A stretch of 64,000 nucleotides of DNA from Symbiodinium natans (Eukaryota > Sar > Dinophyceae > Suessiales > Symbiodiniaceae), in the NCBI GenBank assembly GCA_905221605.1, contig CAJNDS010000902.1, positions 32,501-96,500 on the forward strand, written 5' to 3'. Below the pieces are notes generated by a model, which saw only the letters and a list, made by a program, of their open reading frames with translations, ran no database searches and was not told the DNA's origin. The position numbers were made by a program, and so were the translations under genes. Numbering within the stretch: position 1 is the first letter of the stretch; each line of letters starts with the position of its first letter. Shown here piece after piece: positions 35,666 to 47,300 of the stretch.

Positions 35666-36414
35666 AACCCTAAACCCTAAACCCCAAACCCTAAACCCTA
35701 AACCTGCTGAGGGCACCTCAGTTAACCCGACATCAAGCCGAGCTGCCAGCCCCGCGCTCGCGAGGCTTCGTCGCGCTCTGGAACATGTTCGCAAAGTCTC
35801 CACCTTGCAGGGTGTAGGGTTGTTTAGGGTTTAGGGTTTAGGGTTTAGGGTTACACCATGTAAACCCTGTTAGCCCTAACATCCTTTAAAAAAACCAAAA
35901 ACCCCAAACAGCCTGAAAACAACAAGACTTTAAACCCTATACACCCTAGAACCCCTCTCAAACCGAAAACGTCACTCGCAATACGTCCAGGCGTCTGCTT
36001 GCGGAGCGCAGGCCCTTTGTTTGTGGGCCAAATGTTGCCGCCCTGGGCCCAGCGTCACTCACCTGCCTCGGTGGGCGGTTTAGGGTTTAGGGTTTGGGGT
36101 TTGGGGGTATAGGGTTTAGGGTTTAGGGCTTGGGGTCTGGGGTTTAGGGTTTGGGGATCTAGGGTTGAGGAATCTGGGGCTTAGGCTTACGCTAGGACTT
36201 TGGGTTTAGGATCTCTTCCCTACGCCTGAGATCTGAGACCTCAATTTCTTGCCCAAACACAGCAAATACAGTATGACTTAAAACTAAGTTACCATTGTAG
36301 GATAACCGTATTGCCACAACAAGGGTGAAAATACTAACATATCTGACATATCATGTACAATGGATACCCTAAACCCTGAACCCTAAACCCTGAACCCTAA
36401 ACCCTGAACCCGGC

Positions 36415-36468
36415 CTTCCAAAACAAGCTCGCTCTGGTAGGCCCAGCGAGCCAGCGACTGTGCCAGAC
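36415..36468 (-). CDS. Candidate Kir-tail exon (LAQSLARWAYQSELVLE)
   Basis: CTCAG|G acceptor and a GC donor bound a 54-base segment. Its leading phase matches the assumed end of the 38484-38391 exon. The peptide is amphipathic and ends in ELVLEG, reminiscent of the Kir strand before the QxRHSY motif, but 30489-30427 matches that motif better. Flanked by CCCTAAA-type repeats on the left and TTTAGGG-type on the right. Confidence 0.33.
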
Positions 36469-36861
36469 CTGAGAACCAGAGAGTTTAGGGCTTAGGGCTT
36501 AGGGCTTAGGGTTTAGGGTTTAGGGTTTAGGGTTTAGGGTTTAGGGTTTAGGGTTTAGGGCTTAGGGCTTAGGGTTCAAGAGCTCCTGGTCGAGCAGTTT
36601 CTCGTTTAGGCTCGTCGTTTAGAACATCGAAAAACACCCACCCACCCATCCACCCACCCACCCACCCGAAGTTCCCATAACAGTAAGAAATTCAAGGTTC
36701 TTCTCATTCCTAGGATGGCTCAACAACAAAACCAATAGGGTTCGCAAGGGTTTAGGGTCTCAAGGGTTTCGGGTCTCCAGGGTTTCGGGTCTCAAGGGCT
36801 TAGGGTCTCAAGGGTTAAGGGACTCAAGGGGGGCTCTCAAGGGTTTCGGGTCGCAAGGGCT

Positions 36862-37172
36862 TAGGGTGCCCACGAAGGCCCGGGCTATGCCCACGAAGCC
36901 CCGGGCCCGTGCCCACGAAAAAAACCCAGGCCTATGCCCAAAAAAGCGGACCCATGCCCACGAAGGCCCGGGCTATGCCCACGAAGCCCCGGCCCGGTGC
37001 CCACGAAGCCCCGGGCCTATGCTATGGCCATGAAGCTCCCCACGAAGCCCCGGCGGGCTATGCCCACGAAGCCCCGGACCTCTGCCCACAAAGCCCCGGG
37101 CCTATGCCCACGAAGCCCATGCCCACGAAGCCCCGGGCCTATGCTCACGAAGAAGCGGGCCTATGCCCACGA
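36862..37172. repeat. Minisatellite (CCCACGAAGCCCCGGGCCTATG)
   Basis: Some 13 imperfect 19-28 base units. The apparent proline- and lysine-rich reading frames come from the repeat. Confidence 0.88.
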
Positions 37173-37700
37173 ATACCATTAAGGTTTAAATTATAGGGTA
37201 GTAAAGGTTTGGGGTTTAGGGTTTAGGGTTTCGGGTTCAGGTTTAGGGCTTGGGGTTTAGGGTTTAGGGTTTCGGGTTTAGGGTTTAGGGTTTAGGGCTT
37301 AGGGCTTAGGGTTTAGGGTTTAGGGTTTAGGGTTTAGGGTTTAGGGTTTAGGGTTTAGGGTTTAGGGTTTATGATAAGGACCCCAAACCTGTACTCCCTA
37401 AACCCCTCAAACCCTAAACCCCTAAACACTAAACCCTAAACCCCAAACCCTAACCCTACACCCTAAACCGCAGCCATTTGGGTCTCCTTCCCTCTTAATG
37501 TCCAGGTATACTCCATGGGACTTTGCCGCGGACGCCTTGGGTTTGGGGACCCATTGTAAAGATCCTCTGAGGGAATAGAAGGGCCATACTTGGGGGTATA
37601 TGAAGGGAACCTCTTAGGGGTCCGACCTTAGGGGTACGAGCCTTCATTTTTAGAATTCGCTGGGTAAGCCCCCGGGGCCCTAAACCCTAATCTCCCCCAA

Positions 37701-37732
37701 CTACTAATTGCTTAACAACCACCCCCCCCCCC

Positions 37733-37784
<52 letters not shown>

Positions 37785-37853
37785 TCTTCCTTATAAGGGA
37801 AATATAGGGACTATTTGTTCTTTATTCTTTTGGGGTTCTTAAGCAAATAGTAG
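37701..37853. mobile_element. MITE family 7
   Basis: CTACTAATTGCTTAACAACC ... GGGGTTCTTAAGCAAATAGTAG inverted ends. The interior is C-run, A-run and AT-microsatellite. Confidence 0.75.
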
Positions 37854-38284
37854 CCAAAGAGTCCTGCCTTTCCCGCATCATCTTCGGGTTCGGGTGCTTC
37901 TCGCTGCTGGGCCTCAAGGAGCGAAAGATGAGACTAGTAGCAAGCAGGCTTTTGGGGTTAAGACTAGAGCTGGGATTCCCTTTAGTATACCTTTGGGGTA
38001 TGGGGATAAGGATGTTCCAACTTTTTGGAGTTTACTGTAATGTTGAGGGTTGAGGGTTGAGGGTTTGGGGCGCTGATACAACGAACATCCTCCAGGCCCC
38101 AAACCCTAAACCCGAAACCCTAAACCAAGCTTCACAGGCTCAAGCGTGTCGGCTGCTAGGGGTTCAAGGGTGTGTTGGGGGTCGGGGCTTGGAGGGACCT
38201 CAACCTACCAGTTCTCAAAGAGGGAATACATTGGGAATTAAAGGCCCGACTTACCCCCTACATTCCCCTTTCAAAAGGCTGATA

Positions 38285-38372
38285 TGGGGAAGCCCTAAAC
38301 CCCAAACCCCAAACCCCAAACCCCAAACCCCAAACCCCAAACCCCAAACCCCAAACCCCAAACCCTAAACCC
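38285..38372. repeat. CCCCAAA variant array beside Kir exon
   Basis: About ten identical CCCCAAA units, ending in two CCCTAAA units 19 bases from the Kir exon end. Confidence 0.93.
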
Positions 38373-38390
38373 TAACTTCCCTGCGAAGAA

Positions 38391-41300
38391 ACCGCGAAGT
38401 TCATCCAGAACAGCGTGCAGCACAAGGCTCGGCCGATGGGGTGCCAGCGGACTCCAGGCATCGATACGATGTACCACAATGCTCCTGAGTTCTATGAGGG
38501 TTTCGGGTTTAGGGTTTAGGGGTTTAGGAATCCAAAGCCTAAACCGCAAGCCCTAAACCCAAGCCCTAGAACCTAAATCCTAGAAGGGGGGTGGGGTTGA
38601 CCGGGTGTAAGGCTAGAACCCCGATCTTTCAGGGCTGATTCCAGTTCGGCGGGATCTAAGTTCGAGGCTTAGCACTACCTCAAAAGCCAGTGGACGAGGG
38701 GTTTAGGGCTGTAGTTCCCGATGCTGGTAACAAAGTAAACACCCCCTCCCTATCTTCGAGGTCGTAGGCTTTTCGGACAAGCCCTACCCCTATAACCCCC
38801 ACCCCCTACAACCCCCTATAACCCCCTACAACCCCCTACAACCCCCTACAACCCCCTACAACCCCCTCCAACCCCATCCCCCCGGTCCCTTGCCCCCAAA
38901 CGCTAAACCGCGGACCCTAGAGACGATTGGGTGCAGGGTTTAGGGTTTAGGGTTTAGGGTTTAGGGTTTAGGGTTTAGGGTTTAGGGTTTAGGGTTTAGG
39001 GTTTAGGGTTTAGGATTTAGGGTTTCAAGTTGGGGAACGATTGGGTGGTTGAGTTTGGGGGCTTCGGGTTCAGTCTTTGGAGCCTTGAGGGTTTGGAGGC
39101 ATGGGGTGGGTTCAGCTTCGGGTGCAGGGCTTAGGGTTTGGGGTTTGGGGTTTAGGGTTTAGGGTTTAGGGTTTAGGGTTTAGGGTTTAGGGTTCAGGGT
39201 TTAGGGTTCAGGGTTAGGGTTTAGGGTTTAGGGTTTCTCAAGTTTGGGGTCTGTCGCCAGTCCCCTAGCTCAAACCGAAACCTCGATAACCCCTGAGAGA
39301 CCTGGAACCCAGAAAACCAGCAAGCCCCAAAAAGACAACCTAGCGCTCCCTAAACCCTAAACCCTACACCCTAAACTCTAAACCCTAAAGCCTACAGCCT
39401 AAACACTAAACCCTAAACCCTAAACCCTTAACCCTTAACCCTTTGGCCCGGGCCTAAGCCTTTGGGCCCGAAAAAGGCCCCTACATGTTGCGCTCGGGCA
39501 CGGCATGGAAAGCAGCAGCGTGGCCCCAAGCCTCAAAAGGACCCCAAATCCCAAACCCTCTGATACCTGTCGCCCCTATGGCTTCTGCAAGGGGCTTCGG
39601 GTTTAGAGTTTAGGGTTTAGGGTTTAGGGTTTAGGGTTTAGGGTTAGGGTTTAGGGTATAGGGTTTAGGGTTCAGGGTTTAGGAATCTTCTATAGGGGCT
39701 CCTAGGAGGAGACATGCAGGTTTGAACTGCTTCATTGCTTCAACGTCGTCCGTGCTCTAAATTCGAGTCTTCCACGGAAATTCCTCGAGTTTAGGGTTTA
39801 TAAGTTGCAAGGGTTTAGGGTTCAGGGTTTAGGTTTAGGGTTTGGGGTTTAGGGTTTTGAAATGGGCCCCCCACAAGAAGACCTCAGTTGAGATGCCTGA
39901 CCCTATGGCCTCTGAAGGGCAGTCAGTTCTTATGATGTATGTGCCGAAGTGAGAGGAGCGTTGTGTTCAGGGTCTAGGGTTTAGGGTTTAAGGTTTAGGG
40001 TTTAGGGTGAGAGGAGCACGACCCTCCGTATCAGAGAACCCTCAACTGATGATCGACTTCTCGTAGACCGCAGAGAGGCGGGTCAACGACGGATGGTGTT
40101 GGCGTTCAAGAGTTGTTGCGAGTTTCGAGGGTCCGAACCCCATGCCCAGTTTATTCAATGTCCCTTCACCCCAAACCTTAAACCCCAAACCCTGTCATCT
40201 TTCTACACATATGAACATATGCATGCAAACAAACCGCCCTGTTCCGGTGCTTCCTTGATTCGAAGCCTCGTGCTGGGGGTGCAGGGTGTTGGGTTTCCGT
40301 GCGGGCCAGTAGTTGTGGCTTCAAAGGTTGAGCCGGCTAAGGTTGCGGCTCGTCATCCGGCTGCAGCAACCGCATCTGGGTGGTCTCAAAGCCTAGGCAG
40401 CCAGCAATGCCTTTGAAATAGCTTAAGGCCTTCGGCCTGACTTTGGCCTAAACCCTAAACCCTGAACCCTGAACCCTGAACCCTGAACCCTACTAAACGC
40501 TAAACCCTAAACTCAACTCGGCACCGCGCGGGTTCAGTGAGGAGGGCTTGCCCCTATCCCCTCCCCCCTGATAGTAGAACCACCACTGGCCTACCCCCGG
40601 TATCGGTACCTTGTACTGGTGCACTTTTTTACAAGGGGATTCCATCATACTCAAGTCTAGTCGGAGTCCCTTATTTTCGTAAGACCCCGTAAAAAAATGA
40701 TATTATGTATAGTGCTAAATATAGTGTACTCCAATGGGAAAGATCTTCAAGAATTTGTCAGGCTGCCTCGGATGTCATTCTGCTCCACGCAGTAGCAGCG
40801 TATGTGCGGCTCCACCAGCGCGTGCTGCGACCGCAAGTCGCAGACGCGGAACATGAAGTAGTAGGCGCCGTCGATGCAGCCTCAGCCGTGCAGGGAGGCG
40901 CGCGCTTGGCAACCCAGGTTGTTACCCTAAACCCTCAACCCTCGACCCTAGACCCTGGACCCTAAACCCTAAACCCTAAACCCTAAACCCTAAACCCTGC
41001 CGAGGAACGGATGATGGCCTTGTCACTGCAGAGAATGGTGCAGGCCCTGGACTGCGGCCGCGCAATGCCCTGCGCAGTAGGGATTGTTGGTATGGGGGTG
41101 TCCGAAATTAGGGGGTACCTTTTTTGGGTTAAGGGTTTAGGGTTCAGGGTTTAGGGTTTAGGGTCGGGTTTAGGGTTTACGATTTAGGGTTTAGGGGTAA
41201 CCATAGGGGGCTTCCGAAATGTGGGGGGGGGGGGGGGGTACCTTATTGGGGTCCTGATTCTAAGGGTATCCTGCTGTTTGGGGGTGTATATTAGGGGTCC

Positions 41301-44300
41301 CTTATTTTCGTAAACCACTCTATCATCTGTGGGTCTCAACCCTGAACCCCAATTCCCCAACTCCTTAAACCAAAACAGCGGGTTTGTCGTTCCTTCCACA
41401 TCTGCATGGTCTTCTTATGACATGGCCAGGTCTACTTGCCGACAGTTTGGTGGTTTAGGGCATAGCACAAGAATTTGAGCTTCCCAAAAGCAGTGCCTCC
41501 AATCAAGAATCCCCACGCTGCCTGGAAGATGACACCAATGAGCAAGGCACTAATGATCAGATTCAGAAGCAGCTGCGACGTCAACACCTCAGTAGACATA
41601 CCCATACCCCCGAAAGGATCCAAAAAGTAGATCCCCTTAAGAATTCCTAAGAGTGACCCCATAGTAGTACAGGGTACTAGTTTTGGGGGCTCTACTTTTG
41701 GAATCCTTGCCGGGGTCTGGGTATCAACCCCAAAAGTAAGCCCGGCATTCCGACCCCTGGAATGGCAGCGGTGCACTTGACTTTCATGGATTTCCCTACT
41801 ACCACCCTCTTTAATTAGGCTTAATTATCCCTAAAGAGCCTTGATTATGGGGGAACCTAGGGGGGTAGTATACAGGGGGGTAGGGAAACCCATGAGACTT
41901 GGGCCGCGGCGAAAGGTCCCTGCCAGCAGCCCTTCATGTACGGGTCTGGGATGCCATAGCCGATGGTCAGCATGGTCTCCAGCGACAGTAGATACCTCGT
42001 TGAACCATCGTAAGATGATAAGATAATGCTGTACTAGTATCATAATATCGTACGATAATAGTTGCTATACAGAAAATGCATTATTGTTTAATATGACAAA
42101 GTAATACTGCACAGTTTCCAGGTGACAGGAGGGGTGCGACGGTTTTCTCGGTTTGTCGCACGCCAAAAAAGCAGGAAGAACTTTTGCGGATGTGTCTCTC
42201 GCATTTTTGGAGGGCTCTTTGCTTGGCACTGCGCCTTCGTGGCTCTTGCCGGTCCAAGTTGGCTTCAACAAAAACCGCGGGTTTGGCTCCACAGGGTTTG
42301 CCCGGGGAGCGTGCCGTGCGTCCAGTGCGTGCGAATGGCCAGAGCGCCCATGCCTGCACTGTGACAACGTCCGTGCCACCATTGCGTGCAAATGGCCAGA
42401 GCATCCATGCCCGCACGATGACAACGTCGGCGCAACCATTGTGTGCGAATGGCCAGAGCATGCATGCCCGGACGATGATAACGTCCATGTTACCCGTTCG
42501 TGTCCATGCCTGCACGATAATAACGTCCGTGTAAACAATGATTCGTGCGAAAGAGGAGGATGTATATTCATGGTCACCTCTGCTTGATGTTGCCTGGCGG
42601 GCTCATCCAGGTTTTAGGGGGTCTGTTGTGCTTTAAGGCTATTGAGAATTCATTGGTTTCCGCATTGGGCTTTGGGGCGTTGAGGTTGGCTGCTGGGGTT
42701 TCCGGTTTAAGTGGTGCTCTTCAAGTGGATGTAAACACAGGTCGGTGGTCCAACAAGGATTGGGATGTGACAAACGTTTGCTGCGCTGCTACTGAAAGCG
42801 GAAGAGAAATCGCTGCGCTGCCCCTAAACGCTCTTGCCACTTTGTCCTAGCCTGCACCGTGTATTCAGCACGGGCGCACTCGCTTTTCCTGCCCAGGGCA
42901 GTAGATTCGGTGTCTCCCGATAAAGCACTCGTCACCTGCAACTCTGCTTAACCTGTCAGGCATGGTATTTTCTGAGCATCACGTATTTCACGCGCAACGT
43001 ACCCTTAAGACCTGCGAGGAAAAAGACCAAAAAAACACGCTACATGTGAGACCACAACCAACTATCAAATCATGACACCAGGCCAGGAAAGTACTGGGCC
43101 TGCCATCAAAATACCACTTAGATCATCAGCCTATCTCCGCTCCGAGCGCCTCTGTCCGGGCGCTGGACGCGGCGCGGGTTTAAGGTTTAGGGTTTAGGGC
43201 TTAGGGTTCAGGGTTTAGGTTTCAGGGCCCTAAACTGTCTAGACTCTTGATATGACCATGGCAATATCAACCAACTGTGGTGAGGAAGAGGACAGCCAGG
43301 CAATGAGACGTCAAGCCCATGGAACACACAAAGCAAACACGCGCATGCGCCAGATGATTCTTCATAAAAGTGACTCGTCACCAGATGCGAAGCAGTAATT
43401 ATGATCAAGAAAACGTATCGAGCCAACATGCCCAAAATCCCTAACCCTTCAACCACCCTAACTCCCCACCCTCACTATAGATAGACAACGCGCCATATCG
43501 CAAGCAAAACTTCAAAGGCAAATCACATGCCCTCAGATGTTCAGGGCTGCAAAACCATCTAAGCTTCATCGCCTGCCCGTGATAATCAACCCCCTGACAT
43601 GAAATATTCCCGATCCAGTACCTCAGTCTTGTGGATAGATTTTTGCCTTCGGTAACCTTTAACAGCACCCCTAAACCCTAAACCCCAAACCCCAAACCGC
43701 ATCGCCGACACACCCAGATAGAGGAAGCGTCAGACGAGCGACGCCTTGATGAGATGCCCGTCCAGCTCGAGACCGCAAGGCTTGCCTTAGCAGGGCTTAG
43801 GGTTTCGGGTTTAGGGTTTAGGGCTTGGGGTTTGGGGTTTAGGGCTTGGGGTTTGGGGTTTGGGGTTTAGGGTTTAGGGTTGAGGGTTGAGAGGGTTGAG
43901 GGTTGAGGGTTTAGGGCTTCGGGCGCAGGGTTCCTTTGGTGTGTTGGGCTTAATTAAGGATTTTCATCTTCAACCATCCTTCCCGACCTGCTCGGAAGTC
44001 TGTGGGACGGCAGAAAGCAGCAGATCTCCCAAACACGCGGAGTTTTCAATTAGGATTTAGGGGTTTAGAGGTTTAGGGGTTTACGGGTTTAGGGTTCTAG
44101 GTTTAGGGTTTAGGGTTGTATAGGGATCATAAGGGGACAGAGTCGGCAATGTTTGGGATCCCGCACGATGCCATGTGGGGAAAATCTTGGGCACGTTGGG
44201 CCCGAAGGACTTAAGTTTAGGGTTTAGGGTTTAGGGTTTAGGGATTAGGGTTTAGGCTTTAGGGCTTAGGGCTTAGGGTTTAGGGTTTAGGGTTTAGGGT

Positions 44301-47300
44301 TTAGGGTTTAGGGTTCAGGGTTCAGGGTTTAGGGTTTAGGGTTTAGGGTTTAGGGTGGGTTTAGGGTTTAGGGTTTAAGTTTAGGGTTTAGGGATTAGGG
44401 TTTAGGGTTGGTTTAGGGTTTAGGGTTTAGGGTGTAGGGTTTAGGGTTTAGGGTTTCAAAATTAAAGGCTTGGGCGGCTGAGGCTATAAGGCTCAAGGAT
44501 CTCGTGCTGCCTCACACAAAACTCGAACTGTTCAGCCAACTTTCCGTGATGTCGGATCGGCGTTCCCGTATCAACACAGAATTTAGGGTTTTAGGGGGAG
44601 CTTGTTAGACCGCATGTAAAAGATCGCAGTGTTGATGGGGAAAAGAAAAGGAAGCCGAGCGCCCAAGCCGGAGAAAACACACCCGGCTCAGGAACCCCCA
44701 AACCCTCAACAAGTTCGCTTGAACCCTTCATGAACCCTAAACCCTAAACCCTAAACCCTAAACCCTGATCACACTTGGACTTAGAGAACTCTCACGTCCA
44801 GAGCCTACGGCGTAGGCCGTTGCGCCTGAGATTCACTACCTGTGTTTAGCCTTATGTAAGGGATAGTCGAAGGATCCAATCAGGCATCCTACACGTACCC
44901 ACTGCTGGATCAAATGTACAGCTTGCTACATTAAGTGGTCCGGGAGGAATCTCAAACATGCTCATCGCGTGTAGCCGTCCATGTTCATCACCCCACTTCT
45001 CGAAACCCCGCCGCGCACATGCCTTTGGTCTCGATGTGTCAGCCCATGTTAAGCCAGACTTGATGGTCCCTAGCCCTCTGGGCTGAAGGCACGAAAACCC
45101 TTTGGAGAGTCTACAAGATGCAAATCGTGACCACTTAAACGTCTACGGTTAGCTGTCATCATAATATACACGTAGTCATAACCATAAGAACCAGAATACT
45201 AATCAAGAGGGCTTATCACAGTCGGTCCACATGTGTCTACGTCTGTCTACGTCTCTACGTCTCTACGTCTCTATACGTCTCTACGTCTCTACGTCTCTAC
45301 GTCTCTGCGTCTACTTCTTCGTCCCAGCTCAGCCCACGGCCTTCAAGGAGAGGTGCTAAATCTTCTTGGCGACCCCTCACTCCTGCAAGCCTGAATCAGG
45401 ATGGCAAAACAGCTCCGAAGAATTTGATTTGGCGATGTCCAAGAGGGGGCGGCACCCACTTCTCAACGAGCGTGTATAGGTACAACAGCAGAGCAAGAAA
45501 GCTGGAACTGAGATTTAGCACTGCGTACCAGCTGAAACCGAAGACGTTGACGTCAATGAAGCTGATCAATATGCAAGGGACATCTTGTGCCATTCGCAAC
45601 ATCTCGCTGTATGCGTTCTTTCCACGGAACTCGGTAGCCCCCTTCAGCTTGGGAGTGTGCATAAAGCAGACCCAGAGAAAGCTTAGTATTGGGATATCGA
45701 GGCCGGCTGAATCGCGCACCTCCCCATGCATTCTTGTGCCGGTCGTGGCGATTAGAAACAACCCCGCGGATCCCAGAAGCAGGCAAGCCAGGGAGAGCCA
45801 GCCGAGGGTCGCATAGGTCGCAGGGGTAAACTCCAAGAGGCCCACACATAAGAAGACAAGAAGTGGCGTCAGAAAACAAAGGAAGCAGGCGGAGGCTTGG
45901 CAAAGCCGGCTCTTCTTGCACAAGAAGAAGGCATGAAAGAGAAAGGTGTAGAACCAGGACACGAGCAGGATGATCACCGAGAGAACCCAAATTTCACCCT
46001 TTGGTTCCCCGACGTTGTCGTCCACCATCCTTTGGTAGGCTGCCCGACAATATGCCCAGGTGGACAAGATATCCAGCAATTCAACGCACCGGTCGAACGC
46101 AAGCCATCCACGGAAACAGTTGTTGTCTGCCACACACTTGGGCGGTTCGTGATTCGTTAGGCAGCAGCCCATGATTTGAGCAGCATGCCGGAATGGAACC
46201 TGGCTGCTATGCTTTTCTTGTGCTGCGCAAGTAGCTACCGCAAGGCCTTCTGTACACGTCCCACATGATGTGAATAACTCTGTCCTCGAGTGAAACATCA
46301 TGAAAGGACAGTTCCGTAGTGTCAGGTCTCCTGTTGTGATGTTGAGCTTTTGCCTTGGGATTTCCGGGTTGTGGGCCAAAAAGCAGCGCAAAGCAAAACC
46401 AAACTTGGGGCAGACTCTACAACGACTCTGCAGTGAGGATATGGTGGAGACAAATCCGGGACGAAGGTCCCCCCAAGCCGGGCCGCAGGTCTTTCCCCTA
46501 AGCACCCTGAACACTACATCACTTGCGTCACTACTTGAAGGTTCGTGGGCCGTTATGGGCAGGGGTATAAGTCAGGTAACCTGTTTTTTATGACCTTGGT
46601 TAAGGTACTTCAACCCCACGTCTTACGACCCCTGAACCTTCAAGTACAGCCTTGATCACCGCCGTCCACCCCATCCGGCTGCGTCCCGTTTACGCGACTT
46701 GCCAAGGAGGGTGGCTGCAGCAGGTGGGTTTCGGGGCTCCAGTGGCTCTTCTTGCGGCAAACACGAAGCTGCAAACCCGGAACACCACGCAGTAAAGTCC
46801 CAAGGCCCTAAACCCTAAATCCTAGACCCTCGACCCGAGACCCTGAACCCTAAACCCTATCCCCTCAACCCTAAGGCCCCCCTCTTGCAGGTGTTTAGGG
46901 TTTAGGGTTTAGGCTTAGGGTTTGGGGGATTTAGGGCAGGCACATCAACATCTTCGTTTCGGGGCCTTGCAATCCTTATCTGCAGGGATTTAAAACAAAA
47001 AAACAACTTGCTTGAGGGACTAGGGCTGACCTTGAAAGTTTGGGCGGCTTAGGGATGGAAGCCACTTACCACCCCTAGCTCCTTGGAAGATTCGGGCATA
47101 CCAGACACCATGTCCCGTTTGTAGGCTTGGATGTGACGGGGTCTGCATCCTTGTGGGGGTGGCCGGCTTCTTGCACCAGCCGAACACAAAGCACTGTCCT
47201 CCTGAGGCTAAATACATACCGCCACGGTTTTGCAAGGTCAAGCCAAGGTGAGGGTTTAGGGTTTATGATTTAGGGGCCTGACTGACATGGCCTCGCTGGC

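Noticed and set aside
36909-37196. Proline/lysine-rich repeat protein
   Set aside because: Frames arise from a GC-rich minisatellite, open in two frames at once, with no conservation signal.
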